Of a stretch of DNA of 64,000 nt, positions 1 through 10,422 are shown piece by piece (the stretch's first letter is position 1; each line of letters begins with the position of its first letter). The translations under genes and the position numbers were made by a program. Where the stretch lies: the NCBI RefSeq assembly GCF_000285275.1, contig NZ_CADO01000034.1, forward strand, positions 1-64,000. Reading direction: 5' to 3'. A model generated the notes under the pieces. It was given only the letters and a program-made list of their open reading frames with translations. It had not been told where the DNA came from and did not search any database. Source of the DNA: Acetobacter pasteurianus subsp. pasteurianus LMG 1262 = NBRC 106471. Its GTDB lineage: Bacteria > Pseudomonadota > Alphaproteobacteria > Acetobacterales > Acetobacteraceae.

Positions 1-61
1 TGGATGAATCAGAAAAACAGGTACAGGTTCTTTCTGCCTGATTTTAAAAGTTACTCTTAAG

Positions 62-97
62 AACAGGCTCTATCTCTTATGGGGGTAGGGCCTGTTT
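62..97. terminator. Putative hairpin terminator downstream of photolyase gene
   Basis: AACAGGCTCTATC (62-74) can pair imperfectly with GGGTAGGGCCTGTTT (83-97). It lies just past the end of the minus-strand photolyase gene. No clean T-run follows on either strand, so the call is tentative. A very similar stem recurs at 34353-34386. Confidence 0.4.
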
Positions 98-98
98 G

Positions 99-1520
99 TT
101 ATTTGGGCAGGTTTTTCCAGCTCTCCAAGGCACGCAGGCGGCCCAGTTTAAGGTCCACAATCGGGGCCGGATACTTTAAGTGCTGCGTGCTTTTCCACGG
201 TGTGTGAATGGTTTTGTTATCCAGCGCCGCCAGTTCCGGCACCCATGTGCGAATATACTGGCCTGCTGGATCATATTTTTCAGATTGCCCCACCGGGTTG
301 AAAATACGAAACCACGGTGCGGCATCAATGCCCGTGCCAGCGCCCCATTGCCAGTTCATGGCGTTTACGGCGGCATCTGCATCCAAAAGCTGGGCGTAAA
401 ACCAGCGTTCGCCTTCTCGCCAGTCTGTTAGCAGATGTTTGGTTAAAAAGGAGGCCACAACCATGCGCACGCGGTTGTGCATCCAGCCCGTGCGGGCCAG
501 TTGGCGCATTCCGGCATCCACCAGCGGAAACCCCGTTTGCCCTTGCTGCCACGCAGCCAGGTCTGCGGCATCTGCGCGCCACGGCATGTGGTCAAATTCC
601 GCACGCAGGTTGCGGGTGGCAAGGTCGGGCGTGGTGAACATCTGCATCCACGCAAAATCACGCCAGCCCAGTTCTGCCAAAAACTTTTCGGCAGCGGTGG
701 CTAGGTGTGGGTTTTGGTGTTCAGCATGGCGTATGGCGTGCCAGATCTGCCGTACAGAAATCTGCCCCACCCGAATATAAGGTGAAAGCAGAGATGTACC
801 ATGCGGGGCATCTGCTCTATCGCGCTGTGTTTCGTAATCTGCCAGTGCATTTTCTATAAACCGGTGCAGGTTGGCGTGGGCGGCTTTTTCTCCACTTGTC
901 CAGCCGGGAGGCAGAGCAGGGGGCTTTGTGCCAACACGGTGCAGGCGCATACCATCGGGCAGCGTAAGGGTGCGGGCGGGCGCATAGTTTTTGCCGCGCA
1001 TATCTGGAGCAGGCAGTGGGGGCGGCGGTTCTGGCAAATTCCGCGCTGCGCGCCACCATGCTGTAAACACACGGTAAGGCTGGCCGGCCTGTGTGCGTAT
1101 GGCCCAGGGTTCAAACAACAGGCGGCCCGTGCAGGAATGTACGGTCACGCCCTGTTTTTTCAGGCTGGCATGCACATCCGTATCTGCGGCAATGCCGGGA
1201 GCATCGTACCGGCGGTTCCAGAACACATCTGTGGCATGTACGGCCTGCGCCAATGTGGGAACAGAAAGCCGCGTTGGCCCGGAGAGCATAAACAGGGTTT
1301 GCCCCTGTTCGTGCAAACTGGCGGCCAGTTGGGCACAGGCCGCCTGTGCCCAATCTGCAATGCGGGTGCCAAAGGCATCCTGTAAAGCGGCATCCTGCAC
1401 ATATGCGCACAATACGGGTTGCCCGGTGGCACAGGCTGCGTGCAGGGCGGGGTTATCGGCCACGCGGTAATCATCTCGCAGCAGAACCAGAACAGGGGCG
1501 GGGGAGTGTGCATCAACCAT
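99..1520 (-). CDS. phrB: Deoxyribodipyrimidine photolyase (cryptochrome/photolyase family)
   Basis: A 473-residue protein of normal length for a class I CPD photolyase, which uses light and FADH- to split cyclobutane pyrimidine dimers. The N-terminus has the alpha/beta photolyase domain (LVLLRDDYRVADNPAL, residues ~10-26) that binds the antenna cofactor. The C-terminal half has the FAD-binding domain, with GMRQLARTGWMHNR, NWQWGAGTGIDAAPWFRIFNP and SEKYDPAGQYIRTWVPEL near the end. The antenna chromophore cannot be assigned from sequence. It is transcribed away from msrB, from a ~170-bp intergenic region. A paralogous cryptochrome is possible, but the full set of photolyase motifs makes repair the likelier role. 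Confidence 0.95.
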   Translation of the reverse strand: MVDAHSPAPVLVLLRDDYRVADNPALHAACATGQPVLCAYVQDAALQDAFGTRIADWAQAACAQLAASLHEQGQTLFMLSGPTRLSVPTLAQAVHATDVFWNRRYDAPGIAADTDVHASLKKQGVTVHSCTGRLLFEPWAIRTQAGQPYRVFTAWWRAARNLPEPPPPLPAPDMRGKNYAPARTLTLPDGMRLHRVGTKPPALPPGWTSGEKAAHANLHRFIENALADYETQRDRADAPHGTSLLSPYIRVGQISVRQIWHAIRHAEHQNPHLATAAEKFLAELGWRDFAWMQMFTTPDLATRNLRAEFDHMPWRADAADLAAWQQGQTGFPLVDAGMRQLARTGWMHNRVRMVVASFLTKHLLTDWREGERWFYAQLLDADAAVNAMNWQWGAGTGIDAAPWFRIFNPVGQSEKYDPAGQYIRTWVPELAALDNKTIHTPWKSTQHLKYPAPIVDLKLGRLRALESWKNLPK

Positions 1521-1688
1521 ATGTCATGTGGTGCCGGTATAGAGGGGCACATGCAATGGGGTGGGCTCTATTTTTGTAACGGTGCGGGTTCTGATGGTCG
1601 CTAGAGTGTGAAGGTACCAAGCTATAGCCATGCGCGTTGTTGGTGCCATAATGTATAACTGTAAACACGGCAGGAAAGGCGATTAGCC

Positions 1689-2156
1689 ATGTCAGATTCT
1701 TTATCAGGCAGCTGCGGTGCCGGTGGGTGCGGCCCGCGTGGCCCGCTTACGCCAGAGCAGGAGCAGATTCTGTTTGGCCACGGAACGGAGTATCCCGGCT
1801 CCAGCCCGCTGAACCATGAAAAGCGCGAGGGTGCGTATCATTGCGCGGCCTGTGGGTCTTTGCTGTTCCGTTCTGCCACCAAGTATGAAAGCGGCAGCGG
1901 CTGGCCTTCCTTCTGGGCGGCAGAACCCAATGCCGTTGCTACGCATAAGGATACCAGCCACGGCATGGTGCGCACAGAAGCCCATTGCGCACAGTGTGAA
2001 GGGCATCTGGGCCATGTCTTTCCCGATGGTCCGCCCCCAACAGGCCAGCGCTATTGCATGAACGGTCTGGCGCTGGATTTCAGGCCAGATCCGCAGCGGG
2101 CAACATCTGCTGGTGGCGCCACTGCTATGGACCATACAAGCGGCTGGGCATCTTGA
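1689..2156 (+). CDS. msrB: Peptide-methionine (R)-S-oxide reductase MsrB
   Basis: A 155-residue cytosolic enzyme that reduces methionine-R-sulfoxide in oxidised proteins. It has the zinc-binding CAAC and CAQC pairs, the SGSGWPSFW motif and the catalytic-cysteine segment [13 protein letters not shown]. The N-terminus carries a short extra Cys/Gly-rich stretch ([11 protein letters not shown]) before the usual LTPEQ start of the fold. The start is supported by AGGAAAGG upstream of the ATG. It is divergent from the photolyase gene, so the two repair genes share a promoter region. A DUF4112 gene follows after 32 bp and may be co-transcribed. Confidence 0.93.
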   Translation: MSDSLSGSCGAGGCGPRGPLTPEQEQILFGHGTEYPGSSPLNHEKREGAYHCAACGSLLFRSATKYESGSGWPSFWAAEPNAVATHKDTSHGMVRTEAHCAQCEGHLGHVFPDGPPPTGQRYCMNGLALDFRPDPQRATSAGGATAMDHTSGWAS

Positions 2157-2188
2157 AAGCGTTATGCTCCCTGCTTACGTAAAGGGGC

Positions 2189-2629
2189 ATGACAACACAC
2201 GCTCTGGCTCATACCGGGTTTTCCTCTTTTCATAGTGGGCAGTCTACTAACGGGCAGCCCTCTGCGGATGCATTGCGCCGCCTTAAAAGGGTGCGGCGTT
2301 TTGCGTGGCTGCTGGATGCCGCCATCAGGCTGCCCGGCACCCGCGTGCGCGTAGGGGCAGATGCCATTGTGGGGCTGGTGCCCGGCGGTGGCAGCACGGT
2401 TATGGGCCTGCTTTCCTTTTATGTGGTGTGGGAGGCCTGGCGCATGGGCCTCCCACTCAAACTTCTGCTGCGCATGGTGGGCAATATTGCCATAGAAGCC
2501 GCAGTGGATGTGGTGCCCGTGGCGGGTGATTTGCTGGACATTGCCTTTAAGGCCAACATGCGCAACGTGGCCGTTATGGAAAACTGGCTGGGCGTGCCGC
2601 CCTCTGCCGCGACACGTAAGAAGAAATAA
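2189..2629 (+). CDS. DUF4112 family inner-membrane-associated protein
   Basis: A 146-residue protein of the DUF4112 family, biochemical role unknown. The signature is visible as LDAAIRLPGTRVRVGADAIVGLVPGGG in the middle, followed by hydrophobic segments (MGLLSFYVVWEAWRMGLP, then IEAAVDVVPVAGDLLDIAFKANMRN). The VPVAGDLLDIAFKAN segment is the most typical part of the family. The first ~30 residues are Ser/Gly-rich and look unstructured. The start has AAAGGGGC before the ATG. It sits 32 bp behind msrB and ends before a good terminator. Confidence 0.85.
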   Translation: MTTHALAHTGFSSFHSGQSTNGQPSADALRRLKRVRRFAWLLDAAIRLPGTRVRVGADAIVGLVPGGGSTVMGLLSFYVVWEAWRMGLPLKLLLRMVGNIAIEAAVDVVPVAGDLLDIAFKANMRNVAVMENWLGVPPSAATRKKK

Positions 2630-2662
2630 GCATCATTTTATAAAAATATGATTGTTTATAAT

Positions 2663-2690
2663 AAGGGCTGCCCAGTGGGTGGCCCTTTTA
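2663..2690 (+). terminator. Rho-independent terminator after DUF4112 gene
   Basis: AAGGGC (2663-2668) pairs with GCCCTT (2682-2687). An inner CCC/GGG pair extends the stem, and a short T-tract follows. It closes the msrB-DUF4112 unit. Confidence 0.6.
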
Positions 2691-2824
2691 TGTATCTGGC
2701 ACGTTAACAGGTAAAACAGGCAGGGTGGGCCGCCACGTTTAGCCTGCGTTGCAAGAAAAAAGGGTGTGGGCGGCGCCATTTTGCAGCACAACGGCACAAA
2801 TGCCGGTGGTAGGCAGAAGGTGCA

Positions 2825-4033
2825 ATGCGCCCTCCGTTCTTCCGCCCCGCAGGCAGGAGAAAACACGCCGTGCAACCGCCAGATAGCAGCGCCCCAACCC
2901 CATCCACCATAACGCCAGCCGCTTCTGCGCCCCATGTGCCAGAGGCACCGCAGCTTGCGGGGCTGGAGGCATCTGTTCACAAGCTGGAAAACACGGTGCG
3001 CCGTTTTTACCGGCTGGCAGTTATGGTGGTTACGGTTACGGCGGCAGGGCTGTTTGTAAGCTCCGGCGGTGCGGTGGTGATGGTGGTGTTTGCCTCTGCC
3101 CTTGTGGCGGTGGTGCTGCATGCCGCGGCGCGTGTTCTCTCGCGCTTGCTGCATATTCCGCAGTGGCTTTCCGTCATGCTGTTTGTGCTGGTGCTTGTGG
3201 GCGCGCTTTCCCTTGTGGTGCATGTGTCCGGCCCGGAACTGATGGTGCAGCTTTCGCACCTGCATGAGGCCTTAACCAGCGAGCGCGATGCCCTGCACAA
3301 CATGCTGGACAGCAATCCGCTGGGCCATGCCGTGCTAGACCACTTTCCGCGTTTTCTGGGTGGCAACATGGTGCCCGATGGCCATGCGGGCACAGATAAC
3401 GGCATGGATTTTGCAGGCTCCATGACCAACGTGCTCACCTCCACCTTTGGTTCGGTAGGGACCATGGTGGTGATTATTATTGCCGGGGTGTATTTTGCGC
3501 TTTCCCCCCACCTGTATGCCAATGGCATTTTGCGCATAACGCCTGTGGCTTACCGCAGCACCATGCGCACCGTGCTGCTCACAACCGGCCACGCCCTTAC
3601 CGCCTGGGTGGCAGGGCAGATGCTGGATATGACGGTTGTGGGGTGTTTGACATGGAGCGGCCTTTCCCTGCTGGGTATGCCGCTGGCGCTGCCTTTGGGG
3701 CTGGTGGCGGGGCTGGCCAATTTTGTGCCGTATCTGGGCACGTTTATCGGGGCCGTGCCCGCGCTGCTGATTGCACTTTCCGTCGGCCCGCGTGAGGCCA
3801 TGATGGTGGCGGGGCTGTATGCCGCCATCCAGACGTTTGAAGGGTATGTAATGTCTCCCTTCATTCAAAAACGCGCGGTGCGGATGCCGCCTGCGCTTAC
3901 CATTCTTTCGCAAACAATTTTTGGTGCGTTTTTGGGCATGTGGGGCTTTATTTTTGCCTCCCCCATTACGGCAGTGCTTCTGGCTGTGGCCAGCCGCCTT
4001 TCCGCACCACTTCCGCCGAATGAAGAAGTGTAA
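2825..4033 (+). CDS. AI-2E family transporter (TqsA/YdiK-like permease)
   Basis: A 402-residue polytopic inner-membrane protein of the AI-2E exporter (UPF0118) family. After a ~60-residue Pro/Ser/Ala-rich cytoplasmic tail come membrane segments at about 65-90, 95-110 and 125-145, then a soluble loop, then a C-terminal block of helices. That block contains the family-typical LALPLGLVAGLANFVPYLGTFIGAVPALLIAL and IQTFEGYVMSPFIQKRAVRMPPALTILSQ. Substrates across the family vary (AI-2, Na+/H+ exchange) and cannot be told here. GAAGG four bases before the ATG supports the start. The next gene follows closely on the same strand. Confidence 0.88.
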   Translation: MRPPFFRPAGRRKHAVQPPDSSAPTPSTITPAASAPHVPEAPQLAGLEASVHKLENTVRRFYRLAVMVVTVTAAGLFVSSGGAVVMVVFASALVAVVLHAAARVLSRLLHIPQWLSVMLFVLVLVGALSLVVHVSGPELMVQLSHLHEALTSERDALHNMLDSNPLGHAVLDHFPRFLGGNMVPDGHAGTDNGMDFAGSMTNVLTSTFGSVGTMVVIIIAGVYFALSPHLYANGILRITPVAYRSTMRTVLLTTGHALTAWVAGQMLDMTVVGCLTWSGLSLLGMPLALPLGLVAGLANFVPYLGTFIGAVPALLIALSVGPREAMMVAGLYAAIQTFEGYVMSPFIQKRAVRMPPALTILSQTIFGAFLGMWGFIFASPITAVLLAVASRLSAPLPPNEEV

Positions 4034-4090
4034 CTTTACCCCATGCGCGGGGCAAAACCGCTGTTTTTTACACTTTCCCACTGGTCATAA

Positions 4091-5764
<1,674 letters not shown>

Positions 5765-5824
5765 CTTTTAGGGCCGCAGGAAAAAAGCTATTTTTACTGT
5801 GCAGCTCTAGAAAGATGACAAAAT

Positions 5825-5861
5825 AAAAGAGGCCCTGCTTTTATAAACAGGGCCTCTTTTT
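5825..5861. terminator. Bidirectional terminator between aspD and Hint gene
   Basis: AAAAGAGGCCCTG (5825-5837) is perfectly complementary to CAGGGCCTCTTTT (5848-5860). It is flanked by A and T runs, so it can end both convergent genes. Confidence 0.85.
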
Positions 5862-5885
5862 GTATCTGAAAGGTTTAAGAACCTA

Positions 5886-7769
5886 TCAGGCAGAATGTCT
5901 CTGCACGTTTTCCTGCACTTCTGCCGCAAGCGGATAGGAACCCGTTGCCTGAAGGGTGATGGAAAGCATGGCAATGTCGTTATGCTCTGTTTGTGCATCT
6001 AGCGGCAGGGTGGCGTTGCCGTTTGTCCATGCACATTCGGCCCAACCCGTATTATGCCAACCAGCCGGTTTGTTAGGCTGAAGATGCGCCGTAATAGGGG
6101 TTGCACGCTTGCGGGCAGTTACAAGCTGAATATCGGCTACAGCAACACCCAACTGGCGGCGATCATCCACAAAAGGCCCAATGACATCTGCCGGGCGGCT
6201 TGCGCGTGAAACAATCTGAACAGACCGTGTGCCCGGTGGCAGCATAAAGCTGTAATGCTGGTTGGCGCAGCGCACAGGCCGAATAATCGCACCTGTTTGC
6301 GTAACCAAGTGCAGGTTGGGGTCTGTGGTTAGTGTGCCGGGTGCGGCGGGTGTCTGGCTGCCAGCTACATGGCTTGCACGGTTTTTGAAGTTATCAAAAA
6401 GCGGTTTTACAAAATCAACATCCACACCCAATGGGGCAGTGGCATCTTCTTCCCATGTGCGTGTTTTGCTGTGCAACTGCACAACCTTGCTGTTCTGGCG
6501 GAAGCTGCGGTGGTTGCCTGTATCCAGATAGCTTTCTGTCAGCACACCATCAACAGAGATAACGGCATGTTCTGCTGTTTCCACATGGTAATATGGATAA
6601 GAGGTGATGGACTTATCGTAAAAGATGGAAGCACCGTTTACCAGCATACGCGCAGGCACAAACCGCCCGTTAAAGAACAGGCAATGTTCTGCCGTTACCA
6701 GCATATCCTTGTAAGGCGTGCCGTCTGCCAAAGCATCTTTTAGAATGCGTACGGGGTATCCGGCTTCATCATCCGGCAGGCTGGAATTTACAACCGTAAA
6801 AGCTTGCCCGGCCCACGTAACCTGCTGTGTGGTTTCTGTGTTGCTTTTCCAGTCATATACAAAAATATCTGTACCTGCCTGAATGTTTTCTACAGCAACA
6901 GAACCCTGCGGGGTGCGCACCATGCTGCCTGCCAGAAAACATGCGCCAGTATCGCTTTGTTCACCAAACAGAATGTAGCCATCGCTGTAGGTTACGGTAG
7001 GGGCGGGCTCTACATTGGCGGCGGAAGATGTTGCATAGCCTTTAATGGTCACAACCGTGGTGGTTTTACCATCAACGGTGGACTGGATAAGCAGATCATC
7101 TCCACTCACGGCAGTGGACAACGTATCATCATTATAAGATGTGCTGGAGGCAATCTTGATCTGGTCTCCATACACAAAGTTTTCGACATTCAGGGAATCC
7201 CCTGAAAGATCGCTTAAAGATGTGCTGCCAATAACAAGTTGCCCACCGGGGATGTTGTGGAAATCAATCTTGTTGCCACCATCAATATTGGCAATGCCGG
7301 AGAATATAACCGTGCCGCCTTCAATATTATAGCGCCCGGCATTGATGTTGGAATAATTGGTGCCGGCATCTAGCACGCCACCTTTGTAAATATTGTAAAC
7401 AGCCTGATTGCCGTTGAAATCATGGCCAACGGATAATGTACCGTTGGTAATATTATAAACAGACTGGTTGCCATTGAATTCATTGCTGATGGTGAGCGTA
7501 CCGCCATCAATGTTTACGGTGCCGCCTCCTGCGTTGGTAAGATCAGTTCCAACAGAAACAGTTGAATCACCCGTAATGTTAATGGTTGCGGCATTCAGAT
7601 TGAGATAAGCTCCAATTTTCAGCAAAGCCCCATTGGTAACATTCAGAGTTGGGCCTGTGCCTAAACCAGATGTGGCGTTATCTGGCGGAGTGTCAAAATC
7701 TTGAGTGCCGCCGCCATTATAATTGAGCCAGCTTGTGTCGGAGGAAATGGTTGTTACGTCATCTGCCAT
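5886..7769 (-). CDS. Hint-domain protein with beta-solenoid-like N-terminus (Hint copy A)
   Basis: A 627-residue protein. Residues ~40-165 form a Gly/Asn/Thr-rich series of short repeats built around NITNGTLSVGHDFNGNQAVYNI-like units, typical of beta-solenoid surface proteins. A Hint_2 domain starts at Cys277 (ACFLAGSMVRTPQG) with the block-B TxxH motif at Thr359-His362 (TAEHC) and the hallmark TESYLDTGNH. Then comes a ~200-residue C-terminal beta-rich domain (RPVRCANQHYSFMLP, GPFVDDRRQLGVAVADI). Hint domains catalyse self-cleavage or ester shift at the first Cys; whether this one does is inference. There is no Sec signal peptide, so any export would be leaderless. AGAAGG lies nine bases before the ATG. 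It is one of five paralogues in the window. Confidence 0.85.
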   Translation of the reverse strand: MADDVTTISSDTSWLNYNGGGTQDFDTPPDNATSGLGTGPTLNVTNGALLKIGAYLNLNAATINITGDSTVSVGTDLTNAGGGTVNIDGGTLTISNEFNGNQSVYNITNGTLSVGHDFNGNQAVYNIYKGGVLDAGTNYSNINAGRYNIEGGTVIFSGIANIDGGNKIDFHNIPGGQLVIGSTSLSDLSGDSLNVENFVYGDQIKIASSTSYNDDTLSTAVSGDDLLIQSTVDGKTTTVVTIKGYATSSAANVEPAPTVTYSDGYILFGEQSDTGACFLAGSMVRTPQGSVAVENIQAGTDIFVYDWKSNTETTQQVTWAGQAFTVVNSSLPDDEAGYPVRILKDALADGTPYKDMLVTAEHCLFFNGRFVPARMLVNGASIFYDKSITSYPYYHVETAEHAVISVDGVLTESYLDTGNHRSFRQNSKVVQLHSKTRTWEEDATAPLGVDVDFVKPLFDNFKNRASHVAGSQTPAAPGTLTTDPNLHLVTQTGAIIRPVRCANQHYSFMLPPGTRSVQIVSRASRPADVIGPFVDDRRQLGVAVADIQLVTARKRATPITAHLQPNKPAGWHNTGWAECAWTNGNATLPLDAQTEHNDIAMLSITLQATGSYPLAAEVQENVQRHSA

Positions 7770-8108
7770 GTTTTTAAGCCTTCTAATATGCTGGTGGCTT
7801 AAAACCAGCCAATTTGGATAAGAAGTTCCTAATTATTTTTGCACCAATACATTAATATTTTCTAAACAACAAAAGTTATATAAAAATTCACAAAAGTTAG
7901 GAATTTTCCTCTTTTTACTTAAGGTGTTTGTTAATCTTAAATAAATTTATGAAAGATACTTAAAATCTATCCGAATATTAGATATGTGATAAATGTGAAT
8001 CAGGCATGATTTTTATAAAAACCCATATATCACAACGCGTTATAAAATATATATACACTTGTTTTATTGGTCTTATACATATGGTGTTGTCTGTATATTG
8101 CAAAATAT
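7770..8108. promoter_or_regulatory. AT-rich leader/promoter region of Hint copy A
   Basis: A gene-free, visibly AT-rich stretch of ~340 bp. It holds a small hairpin GCTGGT/ACCAGC (7790-7809) in the presumed 5' leader of the Hint gene. Two copies of the ACAAAAGTTA element (about 7867-7876 and 7890-7899) are also found upstream of two other Hint genes. The rest has no recognisable feature. Confidence 0.45.
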
Positions 8109-8138
8109 AAAAAGCGGCCCAGATGATGGACCGCTTTT
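8109..8138 (-). terminator. Terminator of dps
   Basis: AAAAAGCGG (8109-8117) pairs with CCGCTTTT (8131-8138). Read on the minus strand, the hairpin is followed by a T-rich tract. It lies 45 bp after the dps stop codon. Confidence 0.7.
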
Positions 8139-8182
8139 CTGAAAAGTTCTTTTTTAAAACTTTTAGATACTACCCTGAGTAT

Positions 8183-8731
8183 TTACTCGTTATGGCCAAA
8201 AACCGGGCGCGTGCTTTCAAACAGGAACCACGTGCGGCGTTCGGTTTCATCAATCCAGTTTTCAATCAGGCTGGTTGTGGCCACATCTCCGGCATCGGAT
8301 GCAATGGCATGCACGGCGCGCAGGCGCTTGGTAAGGGTAAGGTTATCTTCCCGCAGTTCTGCCAGCATGTCCTCTGGGGTCACGTACAGGGCATCGTTAT
8401 CAGAAATTTTGGTTTTGCGGGCAATTTCCCCAACCGAGTGCAGGGTGGTGCCACCAATCTTGCGGGCGCGCTCGGCCATGGGGTCTGTCATGGCAAAAAT
8501 CTGCTGGCTCTGTTCATCCAAAAGCAGGTGGTAATCCCGAAAATGGCGGCCGCTCATATGCCAGTGAAAGTTCTTGGTTTTAATATACAGGGCAAATACA
8601 TCGGCCAGAACTTCAGACAAGCCACCTGCTACGGCCTTTACCTTATCGGCCTTCAGGTCTGTTGGCGTGCCAAGATATTCCTTGATATGGGCTTCTTTAG
8701 CTGCGGCTGCTTTTGCTGTGGTTGTGCTCAT
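8183..8731 (-). CDS. dps: DNA starvation/stationary phase protection protein Dps
   Basis: A 182-residue ferritin-like mini-ferritin that stores iron using H2O2 and shields DNA. The di-iron site at the dimer interface is visible in FHWHMSGRHFRDYHLLLDEQ. An Ala/Lys-rich N-terminal tail (TTTAKAAAAKEAHIKEYLG) could bind DNA. A longer frame opens at 8788, but the ATG at 8731 has AGGAGG 12 bases upstream and gives the usual family N-terminus. It is monocistronic with its own terminator. Oxidative or iron control is likely by family, but no operator was identified. Confidence 0.93.
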   Translation of the reverse strand: MSTTTAKAAAAKEAHIKEYLGTPTDLKADKVKAVAGGLSEVLADVFALYIKTKNFHWHMSGRHFRDYHLLLDEQSQQIFAMTDPMAERARKIGGTTLHSVGEIARKTKISDNDALYVTPEDMLAELREDNLTLTKRLRAVHAIASDAGDVATTSLIENWIDETERRTWFLFESTRPVFGHNE

Positions 8732-8871
8732 GGTCTGAACGAACCTCCTGTTTTCACTTTTTGGCAACACCACACTGGTTGCTGCCAAGTGCTGCCTTTA
8801 CACGTGGTACGATAAAGGCATGGTGCAAGGCCTGACATGGAAAGATCACAATTCTCACATCCATGTGAATG

Positions 8872-9858
8872 TCAGGGTGCAACGTGTTCAGGGGTATCAA
8901 GTTCCGTGCGCAGGGGGCGGGTTAAAAGCTGCTCCTGCGCTTGTGGCAGCGTGATCCTGCCTTCCAGAAAAGCGGCAATGCAGGCGGTAATGGGCACATC
9001 CACCTTGCGCTGGTGGGCCAGCGCCAGAAGGGCATCTGCTGTGGTTACACCTTCTGCCACGCCGGGCAGGGTGGCCAGTGCGGTTTGGGTGGCGTTACCG
9101 CGGCCAAGGGCCAAACCCATCTGATAATTGCGCGATGCCTCACCCGTGCAGGTCAGCAGCAGGTCTCCCAACCCGGCAAGGCCAGCCAGTGTGGCGGGTT
9201 GTGCACCCAAGGCCACGCCAAGGCGGGTTATTTCTGCCAACCCACGGGTAATAAGGGCCGCGCGGGCGTTTTCTCCCAACCCGGCGCCAATGGTAATGCC
9301 CGCCGCCACGGCAATTACGTTTTTGGCCGCGCCCCCAAGCTGCACGCCGGTAATATCTGCGCTGGCATAAAGGCGCAGGCGCGGGGTGGAGAGCAGATCC
9401 ACCAGTTTGCGCGCCAGCTCCATATTGGCGGAGGCCACAACCGATGCTGCCGGAAGGTCTGCCGCAACCTCGCGCGCAAAGTTGGGGCCAGAAAGCACAG
9501 CCCCCGGCACATCTGGCCGCAGCCGGTGCAGCACATCCAGCGGAAAAGCCAGCGTGCTGCGTTCTATGCCTTTGCAGCACAGCACAGCAGGCACGCCCGC
9601 AGGCACCAGCGGCAGAACAGAGGCCATGTGTTGGGTGGGAATAACCATAAGCGCGCAGGCCACATCTGCCGGTGGCGGCGCAGAGGAAACGGTTATGGAA
9701 TCTGGTAGCGGAAAATCTGGCAGGCGCGGCATGGCGCCAGAGGGCAGGCGGGCAGGGTTACGCGCCCACAAATAAACCTGCGCCCCGGTGCGGGCGGCGT
9801 GCAGGGCCAGCGCAGTACCCCATGCGCCAGCGCCCATAACCAGAATACGGTGTTTCAT
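8872..9858 (-). CDS. gpsA: Glycerol-3-phosphate dehydrogenase [NAD(P)+]
   Basis: A 328-residue cytosolic enzyme that reduces dihydroxyacetone phosphate to sn-glycerol 3-phosphate for phospholipid synthesis. It has the N-terminal Rossmann motif GAGAWGTALALHAARTGAQV, the LSGPNFAREVA segment, and the C-terminal catalytic block LGGAAKNVIAVAAGITIGAGLGENARAALITRGLAEI with the conserved Lys. GLGDLLLTCTGEASRNYQMG and EGVTTADALLALA complete the family pattern. Length is normal. A Bfd-like gene lies upstream on the same strand with a ~65-bp gap. Confidence 0.96.
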   Translation of the reverse strand: MKHRILVMGAGAWGTALALHAARTGAQVYLWARNPARLPSGAMPRLPDFPLPDSITVSSAPPPADVACALMVIPTQHMASVLPLVPAGVPAVLCCKGIERSTLAFPLDVLHRLRPDVPGAVLSGPNFAREVAADLPAASVVASANMELARKLVDLLSTPRLRLYASADITGVQLGGAAKNVIAVAAGITIGAGLGENARAALITRGLAEITRLGVALGAQPATLAGLAGLGDLLLTCTGEASRNYQMGLALGRGNATQTALATLPGVAEGVTTADALLALAHQRKVDVPITACIAAFLEGRITLPQAQEQLLTRPLRTELDTPEHVAP

Positions 9859-9923
9859 TCTTTAAGCGGTGCCAGAACCCTAACCAGGGCGCAAGCACGA
9901 TATAAGGCCGTAGCCTGTGCGCC

Positions 9924-10157
9924 TTAGGCAGACAGCGCCACACCAGCATTAGCCGGCACCATGTGGGCCGGAACTTCGGCCTTTTTCATGTGTTTCAGGC
10001 GGGCTTCACGCAGCAGGCAGACAACGCCTTTTACGCAGTTCCCACACTGGGCCTTGCAGTTGCGTGCGGCATAAATTTCACGCGGGCGGGTGGCCCCATC
10101 CGCCACGGCAGCTTCAACGTCTTTGTGAGTGAGACGATTGCAAGAGCAGACAACCAT
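9924..10157 (-). CDS. bfd: Bacterioferritin-associated ferredoxin-like [2Fe-2S] protein
   Basis: A 77-residue protein of the BFD-like [2Fe-2S] family, which reduces ferric iron in bacterioferritin for release. The ligand pattern is visible as CSC near the N-terminus and CGNC about 32 residues later. The C-terminus has a ~25-residue tail (HMKKAEVPAHMVPANAGVALSA) beyond the E. coli protein. A start three codons earlier at 10166 is possible. Of the two, MVVCSCN matches the family N-terminus best. A Fur-like site ~55 bp upstream fits induction in iron shortage. No bacterioferritin gene is adjacent. Confidence 0.85.
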   Translation of the reverse strand: MVVCSCNRLTHKDVEAAVADGATRPREIYAARNCKAQCGNCVKGVVCLLREARLKHMKKAEVPAHMVPANAGVALSA

Positions 10158-10209
10158 ACGCAGCACCTTTGTGGTGGGTGATCGATTCTGTGTAAGACCT
10201 GATCACAAA

Positions 10210-10229
10210 TAAGAATGAATCGCAATTAT
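10210..10229 (-). promoter_or_regulatory. Putative Fur box upstream of bfd
   Basis: The + strand AAGAATGAATCGCAATTATT region (10211-10230) resembles the 19-bp Fur consensus of GATAAT-type repeats around an AT core. It lies ~55-75 bp upstream of the bfd start. The match is by eye only. Confidence 0.45.
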
Positions 10230-10422
10230 TTTTTTGCAAGAGGTTCTCATTTGCTTGTGTTCTGCCTGTGCATATGGGGATGGGGTGCGCCTATTTGGTG
10301 TGTGATTTTTGCAATGTTCGTATCAAATTTATGCATATGCACAAAAAAATAATAAATTTCATTCATATTAAAAATATAAGGAGCGCATCTTAAAAAAGCC
10401 TTTATTTAAAAAGCGAGGATGC

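Noticed and set aside
3335-4081. Long minus-strand open frames opposite the AI-2E gene and similar frames opposite mauB, gpsA, aspD and the OMP gene
   Set aside because: They are antisense to clear genes, are His/Arg-rich with no domain pattern, and result from biased third codon positions.
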